A stretch of DNA of 64,000 nucleotides from Janthinobacterium sp. J1-1 (GCF_030944405.1 NZ_CP132339.1:5146001-5210000); one strand, 5' to 3'. Shown: positions 7,820 through 18,139, counted from the stretch's first letter. Translations and numbers: made by a program. The notes: a model not told the origin generated them from the sequence alone.

Positions 7820-10087
7820 TTACTTTGCTGCCGCCACCGGCGTCGCCTTGGTATCGGCGCCATATGGCAGCACCTTGGCCGCCAGGCGGGTATCGGCCTT
7901 GATCAGCGCCACTTCGTCGGCCAGGATGCGCACGGTTTCGTTCAGCAGCACGTCTTTCGCGCTCTTGGCGGCCGATTCCGCGTCGAGTTCGGCGCTCAAG
8001 GCGCGCTCGTCGCCCTGCAAGCCGTCATCGGTACGCAGGGCGCCCTTGACTGCGGCAATCTGCTTGGCGGTCTTGGCGGTCGCCTTCGCGCCCTTCAGGA
8101 TGTCTTTCGGATCCTGGATCACCACCAGATCTTCGGCCGGATTCGAAATCTGCGCGATCAGGCGTTTTTCACGGGCCTTGGCGCGCGCTTCCTGGGCGTC
8201 GCGCTCCTTGCGGCGCACGGTCTCGTTCAGCGACAGCTGGTTTTCCTTGCGCTGCTTGACGACCAGGGCGATGTCATCCTGCAGGTACTGGAAGTCCTTG
8301 TCCTTGGCCACGCGCGCTTCATGCTTTTTGTCCAGCAAGGGCACGATTTCCTTCAGGTCGCCGGTCGGCACATACGGCGCCGGCTTGATGGCCACCCATG
8401 GCAGGGCGTTGTCGTAGCTCGATTCGCCGAAGTTTTCGGTGTCCGACATGGCCGGCAGCTTGATATCGGGCGTGACGCCACGCAACTGCGTGGTGCCGCC
8501 ATTGATGCGGAAGAACTGCGCCACCGTCATCTTCAGCTCGCCCAGGCGCGCTTTCTCGCTGCCGCCAAAACGGTCGAGGTTGATCAGGGTCTGCACGGTG
8601 CCCTTGCCGAAGCTGCCCTCGCCGATCACCAGGCCACGGCCGTAGTCCTGGATGGCGGCGGCGAAAATTTCCGAAGCCGAGGCCGAACCGCGGTTGATCA
8701 GCACGCCCATCGGGCCATCCCAGGCCAGGCCTGCGTTGGTGTCGCTTTCGATATCGACCTTGCCTTCGGCGCTGCGCTGCATTACCACCGGGCCCTTGTC
8801 GATGAACAGGCCGGTCAGTTCGACGGCTTCATTCAGGGAGCCGCCACCATTGTTGCGCAAGTCGATCAGCACATTGTCGACCTTCTCCTTTTTCAGCTCG
8901 CCCAGCAAACGGGTCACGTCGCGCGTGGCGCTCTTGAAATCCTTGTCGCCGCGGCGGCGCGCTTCGAAATCCTGGTAGAAGGTCGGCAAGGCGATCACGC
9001 CGATGCGGCGCTTGACGCCGTTTTCACGCACTTCGATGATCGATTTCTTGGCGGCCTGCTCTTCCATGCTGATCTTCTTGCGCACCAGCGGCAGGATGGT
9101 GTGCTTGGCGTCCGGGCCGGCGTCGGCCGGCAGGATGTCCAGGCGCACCACGGAATCCTTGGTGCCGCGGATCAGCTGCACCACGTCGTCGATGCGCATG
9201 CCCAGCACTTCGGTGATGGGGCCGCTTTCGCCCTGCCCCACGCCGATGATGCGGTCGCCCACTTTCAGCTTGCCCGACAGGCCGGCCGGGCTGCCCGGCA
9301 CCACTTCGCGCACCACCGTGTATTCGTCGCGCGTCTGCAGCACGGCGCCGATGCCTTCCAGCGACAAGCGCATGGCGATATCGAAGTTTTCCGAGGCGCG
9401 CGGGCCCAGGTAATTGGTATGCGGCTCGATCGACATGGCGTAGGCGTTCATGAAGATCTGGAACACGTCTTCATTGTTCAGCTTGCGCGAGCGTGTGGTG
9501 TAGCTTTCATAGCGCTTGTCGAGCGTGTCGCGGATGGCCTTGTCTTCCTTGCCGGCCAGTTTCAGGCGCAGCCAGTCGTTCTTGACGCGCTTGCGCCACA
9601 GGTCGCGCACTTCTTCTTCGTTTTTCGGCCAGGCGGCTTTTTCGCGGTCGAGCTGATAGCTTTCATCGGCCGAGAAATCGAATTTGGTCTTCAGCAGTTC
9701 GCGCGCATAGGCCATGCGGTCGTCGAAACGCTGCTGGTACAGATTGTAGATGGCGAATGGCGCCGTCAGGTCTTCGCCATTGATGGCATCGTCGAGCTTG
9801 GTGCGCAAGGGGGCGAAACGGTCGATATCGGCCTGCACGAAAAACAGCTTTTCGGCATCGAGCGACTTGAAATAGCGGTCGAAGGTTTTTTCCGACATCG
9901 CATCGTCGAGCGGGGTTGCCTTGTAGTGATAGCGCGACAGCACGCGCGAGGCCCACAGCGCGGCTTGCGTCTGCTGGGCCATGGGCTTCATGATGGGCGG
10001 AGGAGCGGCGCTCTTGTCGGCCTGGGCTGCGCCAGCGTGGGCTGACAGGGCAAGCGCCAGGGTGACCAGGATTAATTGCTTCTTCAT
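7820..10087 (-). CDS. prc: Carboxy-terminal (tail-specific) processing protease, S41 family
   Basis: The 755-residue protein has a Sec signal peptide (residues 1-21, cleaved after an AGAA-type site), an N-terminal helical domain (~35-230), a PDZ domain (~240-330), and the S41 catalytic core (~355-540). It ends in the long C-terminal domain of Prc, unlike the shorter CtpA group. The catalytic serine is S470 in GSASASEI and the lysine is K495 in FGKG, separated by 25 residues as in Escherichia coli Prc. Prc works in the periplasm, degrading SsrA-tagged or misfolded proteins and trimming substrates such as FtsI and murein endopeptidases. It is monocistronic, ending at the terminator 18 bp downstream. 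Confidence 0.93.
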   Translation of the reverse strand: MKKQLILVTLALALSAHAGAAQADKSAAPPPIMKPMAQQTQAALWASRVLSRYHYKATPLDDAMSEKTFDRYFKSLDAEKLFFVQADIDRFAPLRTKLDDAINGEDLTAPFAIYNLYQQRFDDRMAYARELLKTKFDFSADESYQLDREKAAWPKNEEEVRDLWRKRVKNDWLRLKLAGKEDKAIRDTLDKRYESYTTRSRKLNNEDVFQIFMNAYAMSIEPHTNYLGPRASENFDIAMRLSLEGIGAVLQTRDEYTVVREVVPGSPAGLSGKLKVGDRIIGVGQGESGPITEVLGMRIDDVVQLIRGTKDSVVRLDILPADAGPDAKHTILPLVRKKISMEEQAAKKSIIEVRENGVKRRIGVIALPTFYQDFEARRRGDKDFKSATRDVTRLLGELKKEKVDNVLIDLRNNGGGSLNEAVELTGLFIDKGPVVMQRSAEGKVDIESDTNAGLAWDGPMGVLINRGSASASEIFAAAIQDYGRGLVIGEGSFGKGTVQTLINLDRFGGSEKARLGELKMTVAQFFRINGGTTQLRGVTPDIKLPAMSDTENFGESSYDNALPWVAIKPAPYVPTGDLKEIVPLLDKKHEARVAKDKDFQYLQDDIALVVKQRKENQLSLNETVRRKERDAQEARAKAREKRLIAQISNPAEDLVVIQDPKDILKGAKATAKTAKQIAAVKGALRTDDGLQGDERALSAELDAESAAKSAKDVLLNETVRILADEVALIKADTRLAAKVLPYGADTKATPVAAAK

Positions 10088-10635
10088 CGGCTTCTCCGAA
10101 AATTGGTTAAATCATTTACTGGCGGCGCCGTTGATCGTTGATGCTTCGTCGATATTCGTCGATCGATCACGCGCCAGCCACTACGACAGTAAGGGGATAT
10201 CACGACTGGTCTGCCTGTAATTCTACAGGATACACAGAGGCAGTCTCCGATGGAATATCAGTTTCTTCCCGGAAGCTTAAGCCCGCGTTAAACACGATGT
10301 CGGATTCATTACAAACTGAAACATTCGTAAGCGGATGTCGCCTGCCCAAAGACCAGTAGAGCGCGGAAAAACGGCATGGCAAGCTCGCCAATATTTATCA
10401 CAAGTTATTGTATTCATTGACTTTTATCATTGCGCAAAGAAACAAAATGTGCGCAACGTGATATCATCGCACCTTGTTCGCCGGCCTGTCCACACAGCCA
10501 CCGGCCAGCCCCACCCCCTATTCAGCGCCACTTGTACCTGCGTTTCATCCGCTCGCCATTGCCTGCTTTTCAAGCGGCAAGGCGCATTGCGCGTGCGCCG
10601 CGCGCAGCCATTTTGACTTTTTGAAACCACAATTT
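10088..10635. other. Long divergent intergenic region, prc / chemotaxis receptor
   Basis: These 548 bp contain no supported gene; the short open frames here have no family resemblance and no ribosome sites. A small direct repeat TTCGTCGAT occurs twice near 10146-10165. No clear sigma70 or sigma28 promoter was found by eye for either flanking gene. The region could hold a small RNA, but nothing in it shows one. Confidence 0.3.
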
Positions 10636-12606
10636 ATGCAGAAATTTTCTTTTCATCCCCGCCACTGGAGTGTCGGCGGCAAGATCACCGTGTTTACGTT
10701 TGCGCTGGTGAGCCTGATCCTGGCCAGCCTGACGACCATGATGAGCATGCGCACCTCGCACGTGCTGGAACAGCGGGCGGAAGCGGCCGTCATCAGTGAG
10801 CTCGACAGCGTCATGACCACCACCGAAGTGTTCCATACGGCGATGGTGAATGAAGCGGCCAGCTTTGCGCGCCTGTTCGCGGCCGAGTTTCCCGGCCCGT
10901 TTACGGTCGATGCCGGCAATATGGTGGCGGTCGCCGGCAAGGCCACGCCGCAGCTGTCGAATGGCGACAAGATACTCAACCTCGATACCGCCCTGGTCGA
11001 CCGCTACACCACGCAAACCGGTGTGATCGCCACCATTTTCGCCGCCAACGGCGATGAATTCGTGCGCATCAGCACCTCGCTGAAAAAGCAGGACGGCGAA
11101 CGGGCCGTGGGCACCGAACTCGACCACAGCCACCCCAGCTACGCGCCGCTGCGCGCCGGCCAGAGCTTCGTCGGCATGGCGACCCTGTTCGGCAAGCAAT
11201 ACATCACCCAATACGACCCCGTGCGCGATGCGGCCGGCAAGGTGGTGGGCGTGCTGTTCATCGGGCTCGACATCACGAAAAACCTGACGATGCTGAAAGA
11301 AAAAATCCGCCAGGTCAAAATCGGCCAGACCGGCTACATCTATATCGTCGACACGGCGCCCGGCGCCAATTACGGCCAGCTGGTGCTGCATCCGAACAGC
11401 GAAGGCAAGAGCGCGCTCGACTTCAAGGCCAGCGACGGCCGCCTGTTTATCCAGGACATGATCAAGCAGAAGAACGGCGCCATGCGCTATACCTGGACCG
11501 CACCGGGCCAGACCGCCAGCACCGCGCGCGAAAAGCAGCTGTATTACCGCGAATTCAAGGACTGGCGCTGGATCATCGCTGGCGGCACTTTTACCGATGA
11601 AATCACGCTTGAAGCGCGCCAGATGCGCAACCAGCTGGCCATCTCGGGCCTGGTCGCCATGCTGGTCTTTGCCGTGCTGCTGTACTTGCTGGTGCGCAAG
11701 CTTGTCTCGCGACCGCTGGCGCATGCCGAAGCGGCCGCCGAACAGATCGCCGGCGGCGACCTGACGGTGCACCTGGACACCACCAGCCAGGATGAAATCG
11801 GCCGCCTGCTGCGCGCGCTGAACCATATCAGCGACAACCTGTCCAAAGTGGTGGGCCAGGTGCGCGGCAGCGCCGGCCAGATCGCCACCGCCTCCGGTGA
11901 AATCGCCAGCGGCAACCTGGACCTGTCGAGCCGCACCGAACAGCAGGCCAGCTCGCTGGAAGAAACCGCCGCCTCGATGGAAGAGCTGAGCTCGACCGTG
12001 CGCCAGAACGTCGACCACGTGCGGCAGGCCAGCAGCCTGGCGCAAACCTCGTCCGAACTGGCGGCCCAGGGCGGCGCGGCCGTGGCGCAGGTGACCAGTA
12101 CCATGGAAGCGATCCGCAGTTCCTCGGGCAAGATCACCGACATTATCGGCGTGATCGACGGCATCGCCTTTCAAACCAATATCCTGGCCCTGAACGCGGC
12201 CGTGGAAGCGGCGCGCGCCGGCGAGCAGGGCCGCGGCTTTGCCGTGGTGGCGACCGAAGTGCGCAACCTGGCGCACCGCTCAAGCGCAGCGGCGAAAGAA
12301 ATCAAGGATCTGATCCAGGCCTCGACCACCACGGTCGACCTGGGCCATGCGCAAGTGAGCCAGGCCGGTGCCACCATCGACAAGGTAGTCGACAGCGTGC
12401 ACAAGGCCAGCGCCCTGATGGCGGAAGTGGCGCAAGCAAGCGACGAGCAGCGCAGCGGCATCGACCAGGTCAACCAGGCCATCGCGCAGATGGACCAGGT
12501 GACCCAGCAGAACGCGGCGCTGGTGGAAGAAGCGGCGGCGGCCGCCGATGCGCTGCAGGAACAGGCGCATGAAATGGAAAGAGTGGTGGGCGTGTTCAAG
12601 CTGTAA
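10636..12606 (+). CDS. Methyl-accepting chemotaxis protein with a Cache-type sensor
   Basis: The start at 10636 gives 656 residues with a first membrane helix at ~15-35; an in-frame extension to 10474 has no hydrophobic or family features. The order is: TM1, periplasmic Cache_3/Cache_2-type ligand domain (~45-330), TM2 (~335-355), HAMP (~358-410), and the cytoplasmic signalling domain with the highly conserved hairpin tip ([31 protein letters not shown] region, ~510-545). It signals to CheA/CheW to bias flagellar rotation. The C-terminus (GVFKL) lacks the NWET(F/S) tether used by CheR, so methylation may rely on other receptors. The ligand is unknown; Cache domains often bind amino or organic acids. 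Confidence 0.92.
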   Translation: MQKFSFHPRHWSVGGKITVFTFALVSLILASLTTMMSMRTSHVLEQRAEAAVISELDSVMTTTEVFHTAMVNEAASFARLFAAEFPGPFTVDAGNMVAVAGKATPQLSNGDKILNLDTALVDRYTTQTGVIATIFAANGDEFVRISTSLKKQDGERAVGTELDHSHPSYAPLRAGQSFVGMATLFGKQYITQYDPVRDAAGKVVGVLFIGLDITKNLTMLKEKIRQVKIGQTGYIYIVDTAPGANYGQLVLHPNSEGKSALDFKASDGRLFIQDMIKQKNGAMRYTWTAPGQTASTAREKQLYYREFKDWRWIIAGGTFTDEITLEARQMRNQLAISGLVAMLVFAVLLYLLVRKLVSRPLAHAEAAAEQIAGGDLTVHLDTTSQDEIGRLLRALNHISDNLSKVVGQVRGSAGQIATASGEIASGNLDLSSRTEQQASSLEETAASMEELSSTVRQNVDHVRQASSLAQTSSELAAQGGAAVAQVTSTMEAIRSSSGKITDIIGVIDGIAFQTNILALNAAVEAARAGEQGRGFAVVATEVRNLAHRSSAAAKEIKDLIQASTTTVDLGHAQVSQAGATIDKVVDSVHKASALMAEVAQASDEQRSGIDQVNQAIAQMDQVTQQNAALVEEAAAAADALQEQAHEMERVVGVFKL

Positions 12607-12663
12607 GCGCAAGCGTGGCCCGGCGGTGCTAAGATGAATCAACAGCCACCGCCGGGAGACCCC

Positions 12664-12936
12664 ATGCACGACGACTACGTTCTGATTGCCCGTTTGATGA
12701 TCCCCACCGACGCCCACGTCATCCGCGGCTGCCTGGCCGCCGCCGGCATCGACGTGCTGCTGGCGGACGACCAGCACATGCAGGCCGACATGCTGTTGGC
12801 TGCGGCCATCGGCGGCGCGCGCATCCTGGTGCGCGAACACGATGTGGCGCGCGCCAATGAAATTTTGGCGGCGTTCGAGCGCGGCGACCTGGCCTTGTCG
12901 GATGATGCCGATGTGGGCATGCCGGTCGCCGACTGA
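12664..12936 (+). CDS. DUF2007-type small protein
   Basis: The start at 12664 follows GGGAGA at 6 bases, giving 90 residues; an in-frame ATG at 12634 lacks such a site. It has the DUF2007 pattern: a short beta-alpha-beta fold with LIPTDAHVIRGCLAAAGI and a later ILVREHDVARANEIL segment. The family is described as a putative signal-transducing protein, and its biochemical role is unknown. It follows the chemotaxis receptor by 57 bp and may be co-transcribed with it. Confidence 0.7.
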   Translation: MHDDYVLIARLMIPTDAHVIRGCLAAAGIDVLLADDQHMQADMLLAAAIGGARILVREHDVARANEILAAFERGDLALSDDADVGMPVAD

Positions 12937-12976
12937 TATCCGATCAACCGCAATCCTATAATTTACCCTCAAAAAA

Positions 12977-13213
12977 ATGGCAGCAGGCGGACCGGGCGAT
13001 CACCCCTTGAAAGACATCCTTCATTTTGACATGCATGTTTTTGATGACGAATGTGACGCCATCATCAGGGAACTTTCAACCTATCTGTCTGAAAATGACA
13101 TGTACGACAGCATCGACTGGTTTTCCACGTTCAGCATGACTGCGGCGCAACTGGATGATTTCAAGGAAAAGCTTTCCCAGAAACTGGCGGCATTGAAAAA
13201 TCGCGGAAGATAA
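12977..13213 (+). CDS. Small hypothetical protein
   Basis: This 78-residue frame is rich in acidic and aromatic residues, with no signal peptide or membrane helix. It ends right at the left end of the IS element (stop at 13213), so its original C-terminus may have been altered by the insertion. A shorter start at 13031 is also possible. No family is recognised and the start is uncertain. Confidence 0.45.
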   Translation: MAAGGPGDHPLKDILHFDMHVFDDECDAIIRELSTYLSENDMYDSIDWFSTFSMTAAQLDDFKEKLSQKLAALKNRGR

Positions 13214-13215
13214 TT

Positions 13216-14447
13216 GAGAGAGTGTAGACAAAATCAACAACGAAGTTGTGGCATGCTATCTCAATGTGGAGGGAGCATGCCATGGCAACCAAACACTCAC
13301 TCGGCAGCACTGAGCCGTCAAGCGGCGCCGGCGGCAGACCACCAGCGTTGAAGCCTGAGCATATCGCAGTTTTGCACGAAATCGTCATGGAGCGCGCTCA
13401 GGCCAGCTTGCAGGAAATCGCCGACGAGCTGCATCACCGCTGCGCTCTGCGCGTGTGCGCAGCAACGATTCGTCGAGCCCTACGCGCGTTAGGCATCGTA
13501 CGGCTCAAGCCACTACGCCGTACGGGCGCGGTGTGCGCCGAGGGCGCCAAGCGGTATGGCTACACGGCAGCCCACAGGCGCGAGGCCATCTTGCCATACA
13601 GCACCAACCTGACAGATGCTGAATGGGAGCTCGTTGCTGACCTGTTCGAGCGTACGCCGGGACAGCGAGGCACGCCCGTGCGTTACAGCCGCCGCGATCT
13701 CGTTAACGCGTGTTCTTACGTGCTGCGCACCGGCTGCGCATGGCGGCTGCTACCCGAGACGTTTCCACCCTGGCAGGCGGTCTACGAGGCGTTTTCACGC
13801 TGGGTTGACGCAGGTGTATTCGAACAGATGCAAGACCGGCTGCGCGAACAATGGCGTGTACGTACGGGGCGAGCAAGTACGCCAAGTGCTGCAGTAATTG
13901 ATGCACAGTCCACCCGTATTTCGCCGCAAGGTGGCGCAAGCGGATTTGATGCAGGCAAGAAGGTCAGAGGGCGCAAACGTCATCTCGTGGTCGATACCAT
14001 GGGGCTGATCATCGCAGTGTCCGTCACCGCTGCAAGCGTGCAAGACCGGGATGCGGCAGCAACCGTGATAACGCAAGCGTGCAGCAAGAGCCCTCGCCTC
14101 GAAAAGCTCTATACCGACGGCGCCTATGGCGGGAAATGCGCGCATGCCATCGAGCAGGCGCACCATATTCGAGTTGAAGTGGTGCGTCATCTAGCCAATG
14201 GTACGACTGGAACGCTGCACGATCCCAAGATCACCCCTGAGCATGCCGCAGGTACAAATGCCGGGTTCACGATCCTTCCCATGCGCTGGGTGGTCGAAAG
14301 AACCCATGCGTGGACTGAACGCTGGCGCCGCACGGTGATGCATCACGACCGCAAACTCGACGTCTCGGCAGCTTGGGTTTGGTTGGCAGAAGCGCGTATG
14401 CTACTCAACAGACTAGCTTATAAGAGTTGATTTTTTCTGGCCCCTCT
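13216..14447 (+). mobile_element. IS5-family insertion sequence
   Basis: About 1.23 kb long, with one transposase gene. Imperfect terminal inverted repeats are visible: the left end near 13216-13238 (GAGAG...AGACAAAATCAAC) and the right end near 14427-14447 (reverse complement GAGGGG...AGAAAAAATCAAC) share the AATCAAC inner block and a GAG-rich outer end. The exact ends and target duplication could not be fixed. The transposase appears intact. Confidence 0.7.
13282..14430 (+). CDS. IS5-family DDE transposase with an extra N-terminal HTH domain
   Basis: The start at 13282 follows a GGAGGGAGC ribosome site and gives 382 residues. Residues ~15-100 form a helix-turn-helix segment of the type found at the front of IS630/Tc1 transposases (PALKPEHIAVLHEIV, then SLQEIADELHHR). 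From ~110 it is a typical IS5-type enzyme: NLTDAEWELVADLF, the GCAWRLLPETFPPWQAVY region, and the catalytic triad D207 (VIDAQSTR), D279 (YTDGAYGG) and E339 (VVERTHAW). It cuts and rejoins DNA to move the element. No frameshift is present, so it is probably active. Confidence 0.88.
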   Translation: MATKHSLGSTEPSSGAGGRPPALKPEHIAVLHEIVMERAQASLQEIADELHHRCALRVCAATIRRALRALGIVRLKPLRRTGAVCAEGAKRYGYTAAHRREAILPYSTNLTDAEWELVADLFERTPGQRGTPVRYSRRDLVNACSYVLRTGCAWRLLPETFPPWQAVYEAFSRWVDAGVFEQMQDRLREQWRVRTGRASTPSAAVIDAQSTRISPQGGASGFDAGKKVRGRKRHLVVDTMGLIIAVSVTAASVQDRDAAATVITQACSKSPRLEKLYTDGAYGGKCAHAIEQAHHIRVEVVRHLANGTTGTLHDPKITPEHAAGTNAGFTILPMRWVVERTHAWTERWRRTVMHHDRKLDVSAAWVWLAEARMLLNRLAYKS

Positions 14448-14499
14448 AAGCTTGGCTTTATTCATTCAGGCGGCGTAACGGACGGTCTCCGTCAGGCGC

Positions 14500-15813
14500 T
14501 CAAATAGTGTGCGGGGGATTCTCATGATATCGGTTTCTGACTGCGACCCGCAAAAAATACCCGCGCTTCATATCGACCGGCGTACCAAGGCGACCGTGTC
14601 GGAGAAGGTCGGGCTGTCCTTGGCGTACCAGGCAGAGTGACGCATCATCATGGCTTGTCCCGCCAACAGCTCGTTGGCTACCAGCGTGACGATCGAATAC
14701 AGTCCCAGAATCGCCGGCGTCGTGCGCGAGATGGCCTGTGCGGACCACTGGCGTTGTGTCTCCATGCCCAGATGGACACGCGTCTCCTCAAACGTCACTT
14801 CGATCTGCCAACGACGGATGAACCATGCCAGTATCTGCTCCGGTCCGGCTTCCAGGTCGGTACACAGGAATGCCTACGCCTGGAAGGTGCCGCGCGGATC
14901 GCGCACCAGTACTCAGCGCAGCGGCACGACTGGCAAGGTGGCGCGGTACCAGATAGCTGTGCCGGTGGCGAACTCGACTGTTTTATCTCCTTCTTCATAC
15001 CATTGGGAAAGCATGGCTTCATGCCAAAGCGTGGTGGCGGAAGCGAGTGTCTGGGTGAACATTGGTTGGAGGGCTCCTTTCAGTTGTGATCGTCCCTTCG
15101 TGTCGGATGCCCGAGCAGGCGCAGGATCGTACAGGGCGGCATTGAGGCGCGGGCGGGTGACGATGCACACTGTGTCGCGCGCGGCGGCAAGCAGTTTCAA
15201 TACCGCAAAACTGCTGTCGGCAACGACAACAGACCGATTTGGCAGCCAACGCTGGATCATCAGCAGTAATTGAAGTGCACGATCGGTGAACTTGTTGGGG
15301 CGCAGGTGGCGGTCCAAGTAGTAGCGCTCCGACGGCGCCAGTACCGAATAGAACAGCAATGACCAGTGGCGCCGGGCCTAGGGGATTGGCGCCAGTAACA
15401 TCAAGCACAGCCAACGCAAGCCACTGGCCCTGACGAAATGAATGTGACTCGATCGCACCGGATCGCGGTAGATTCCCTTGGCGGCAATCTTGGGTCCGCG
15501 CCGCCGTTCGATCGTGTCGTCCAGGGCCATGAGCAGGGGGGCTCTGCGGAACGAACACGGCGATCAGCATGCACAGAAGACGCCGGCCGGTGGCCAGCGG
15601 CGACCATTGGATACGATTCAGCATTCGGTGGTACTGCTGAAATTGCCGCTCTATGACCATGCCCATGACACGCAGCACGGCGGCGACCGTTCGCGGGCCA
15701 ACGGCCACAATTGCGCCCGCAAGCAACACCGGCACCAGAGGCCAGGCTCGCTTGGAAAACAGATCGGAAAATCCTACAATAACCTTCGTAATCCCGAATG
15801 GTAACGTTGCCAT
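14500..15813 (-). pseudogene. Decayed IS701-like transposase
   Basis: Pieces of one DDE transposase are spread over several minus-strand frames. The N-terminus (MATLPFGITKVIVGF, start near 15813) is in one frame; it shifts near 15530, where the catalytic LDDT region continues in another frame; it is disrupted again near 15385; the VLAPSERYY to VVVADSSFAVLKLL segment follows (15359-14913); and an in-frame stop and a shift near 14870 precede the C-terminal TFEETRVHLGMETQRQW piece, which ends near 14568. At least three disruptions make it inactive. It belongs to the IS701-like or IS4-related group by motif. Confidence 0.75.
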
Positions 15814-16055
15814 GATTGACCTCTTGTCCAAGAGTGGATCAATGACTGACAATACATTCCGGGCATACGTTCCCTCCGTCATTCGCTCACCAATGGACAA
15901 AGTCAAGCTAAGCCCCGCCCATATATTATCTTTCCAAAAATTATTTATTCAAAAAATATTTAATTAACTGCAAACACATTTGAAGAATAATAGGCTATCA
16001 TTCATATATCACATTTCTTCGCGGTCGACCTGTTGGTTGGATCGCTAACCTCGTT
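15814..16055. other. AT-rich spacer ahead of the unknown two-gene cassette
   Basis: These 242 bp are clearly more AT-rich than the flanking core DNA, especially 15925-16010. No gene was found. They should hold the promoter of the cassette at 16056, but no single -35/-10 pair stands out. Confidence 0.35.
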
Positions 16056-16664
16056 ATGATATTTTTAGGCCCAGACTATCCCGAAGTTAGAGATTTATCT
16101 TCGCTACTTTTACGCATGCGCGGACGTTTATCTTATAGAGCACGTGTGGAGCACTGCCACACGGCTGCAGTCAGTATATATGGATTAATTGATCATCGTT
16201 TATCCATCGACTATCAAGATGTTACTTTTATGGGTCGAGTGGTTGAATTGCACCTAAGGTTCAGCAATCAACCCATCACACTTCGCGACGTTAACTGTCA
16301 TCTATTAGTCATTCGTTGGCGTGGAAATGGTTTCATTGAAATTTTCAATGGCCCGGCCCCAAAGATGAAACGAGACGATTTTACCAAAACAATATCTATC
16401 GATGAATTAAAAGAAATTGGCACTTACCCAGAGACACGTTTTCGTGAACAGCCTCCTGAAATGCCGCGGGCTTATCTTGGAAACAAAGAAACGGATAATA
16501 TAGCTCGGCGCAACAATGGTGGCAATGGTAATGGTGCGGATGGAAATGGAGGTAATAATGGCGACGGAAACTCAGGAGCCGGTGGTTTAACTGAGGTTGT
16601 CGGTCACCCTGTCTTGTTTTCAGTAGAGCTGAATGCATACCGTCGCCTGTTGGAGGAGTATTGA
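16056..16664 (+). CDS. Unknown protein with a Gly/Asn-rich linker, first gene of a coupled pair
   Basis: This 202-residue protein has an N-terminal globular part (~1-145) with many beta-prone segments (LSIDYQDVTFMGRVVELHLRF, HLLVIRWRGNGFIEIF), then a low-complexity linker of Asn, Gly and Asp (~150-178), then a short C-terminal tail. There is no signal peptide or membrane helix. Base composition is markedly AT-rich compared with neighbouring core genes, indicating acquisition. Its stop overlaps the next gene's ATG by one base (TGATG), so translation is coupled and the two products probably act together. No family is recognised. Confidence 0.7.
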   Translation: MIFLGPDYPEVRDLSSLLLRMRGRLSYRARVEHCHTAAVSIYGLIDHRLSIDYQDVTFMGRVVELHLRFSNQPITLRDVNCHLLVIRWRGNGFIEIFNGPAPKMKRDDFTKTISIDELKEIGTYPETRFREQPPEMPRAYLGNKETDNIARRNNGGNGNGADGNGGNNGDGNSGAGGLTEVVGHPVLFSVELNAYRRLLEEY

Positions 16665-18139
16665 TGTTAGAAGTTCACAATGCATTTCTTGCACTCATCG
16701 CGCATAAAATTGCTCCATTCCAATTTGATATCGGATTTGGAGTAGTTAACGCTAGTATTCGGGATCAGATCGTGCGCGCGCAAATGATAGTACGAGCACT
16801 TGCGCAATTGAACGAATCGCATCGAACCCGCCCTCTCCTGATCTGCGGTGCAGGTATCGCCGGGCTTGCTGCTGCGACGGAGGCTAAGAGGATTGGCCTC
16901 GGGTTTGTGCTTATCGACAAAGAAGAGTTTCCAAGCGGAGCCTTAGCAGGTGCGGGTACACGCTACCTCAGCCCAACTATGTACGAATGGCCTGCGCATT
17001 TATTCGATGAGCATCGGCATCCACCAGCGGACGGGACTTTTCTCGCTGCTGATAAAAAGACTGGGTTCCTAATGAATTTCACAGCGCCAGTCAGCATGGA
17101 AAAACTGCGTTTAGATCTTGAAGCTAAGTTAGGAAGAAATCTGATCACATTAAAAAACAATGCGAAGCAATTTAAAAAGAAGAATTGGTACCTACCAAAT
17201 ATTCGCATCGATGATTCTAGTAAAAAAGACTTGCAATCCCTTTTAACACCAGTTGACCCAATTCCCACGCTGCCCATTGGCTTACCACCGATCATCTTGA
17301 CCGATGCGCTAAGTGGCGTGATAAATCGCACTATAGAAGTTGACTGGATTATTTTTGCCGGTGGATTTTCCGCCGAGGAAACGAATTATGCAGGAATCGA
17401 TTTCGATACCCCTCCATTCTGGTCCTCAGATGATTTAACTCACCTTTACTTTGGAATTACTGGGATCAGTCACGTGTCAGCCTTAATCGTCGGTTCCGGC
17501 GACGGCGCCATCCAAGATGCCATACGCTGCCTGATCGATAAAAAAGTTCCACACCCAGTTGCAATTTGGAAAGAAATTATCAAGGATATCACGCCAAATA
17601 TTACTCACAACCCTCGCAACCTGGATGTGATTTTAAAAGAAATCTTATCGCTCGATCAGTATTCGAACACATCATATATGTGGAGCGGAAAAAAAGAGAT
17701 CTTCCAATCAGTTGATGCAGCCCATGTCAGGCTTGCCAATGAACTGTTAGCACTACAGCCTTCGATAGGTAACAATATCCGTTCTATCCTGCGGTCCGAT
17801 GTCTCTCTGGTACGCATCCAGCGTAACCGCAAATATTTCACACGCTGCTATGCGCTTAACCGTTTCTTGATTCATTTGATCAAAATCGTTCTCGATATTA
17901 AACAAATCCTACGCAAATGCCCGAAGCTCGTTTTTGGGCATGGAAACATTGAAGAAAGCGCCATCTCCCTTGCCCCTGACAAAAAAACCTATACTTGGAA
18001 GAGTCATACTTTCCACCGGGTTGTGATCCGTATCGGCGGCAAGTACAAGGACTATCAAACCATTGGGCTCAGTGGCATAGATGCCGCCCGCGTCCAATTT
18101 GGGCGCATCCCACCACCCTTCGTCCCCACCAAGAGCTGA
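16664..18139 (+). CDS. Rossmann-fold, FAD/NAD(P)-binding-like protein of unknown role
   Basis: The start ATG at 16664 overlaps the previous stop and is preceded by GGAGGAG, giving 491 residues. Residues ~60-95 carry a dinucleotide-binding beta-alpha-beta signature: LLICGAGIAGLAAATEAKR, then VLIDKEE, with the acidic residue at the end of strand 2 that binds the ribose. A second glycine motif (ALIVGSGDGAIQDAI) near residue 275-285 could bind NAD(P)H. This double arrangement resembles flavin-dependent oxidoreductases, but no substrate family is recognised. AT-rich composition and IS neighbours point to transfer. It may use NAD(P)H as substrate or cofactor. Confidence 0.7.
   Translation: MLEVHNAFLALIAHKIAPFQFDIGFGVVNASIRDQIVRAQMIVRALAQLNESHRTRPLLICGAGIAGLAAATEAKRIGLGFVLIDKEEFPSGALAGAGTRYLSPTMYEWPAHLFDEHRHPPADGTFLAADKKTGFLMNFTAPVSMEKLRLDLEAKLGRNLITLKNNAKQFKKKNWYLPNIRIDDSSKKDLQSLLTPVDPIPTLPIGLPPIILTDALSGVINRTIEVDWIIFAGGFSAEETNYAGIDFDTPPFWSSDDLTHLYFGITGISHVSALIVGSGDGAIQDAIRCLIDKKVPHPVAIWKEIIKDITPNITHNPRNLDVILKEILSLDQYSNTSYMWSGKKEIFQSVDAAHVRLANELLALQPSIGNNIRSILRSDVSLVRIQRNRKYFTRCYALNRFLIHLIKIVLDIKQILRKCPKLVFGHGNIEESAISLAPDKKTYTWKSHTFHRVVIRIGGKYKDYQTIGLSGIDAARVQFGRIPPPFVPTKS

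Noticed and set aside
10474..10635. 54-residue N-terminal extension of the chemotaxis receptor
   Set aside because: Low-complexity, no membrane helix before TM1, and no family counterpart; start set at 10636.
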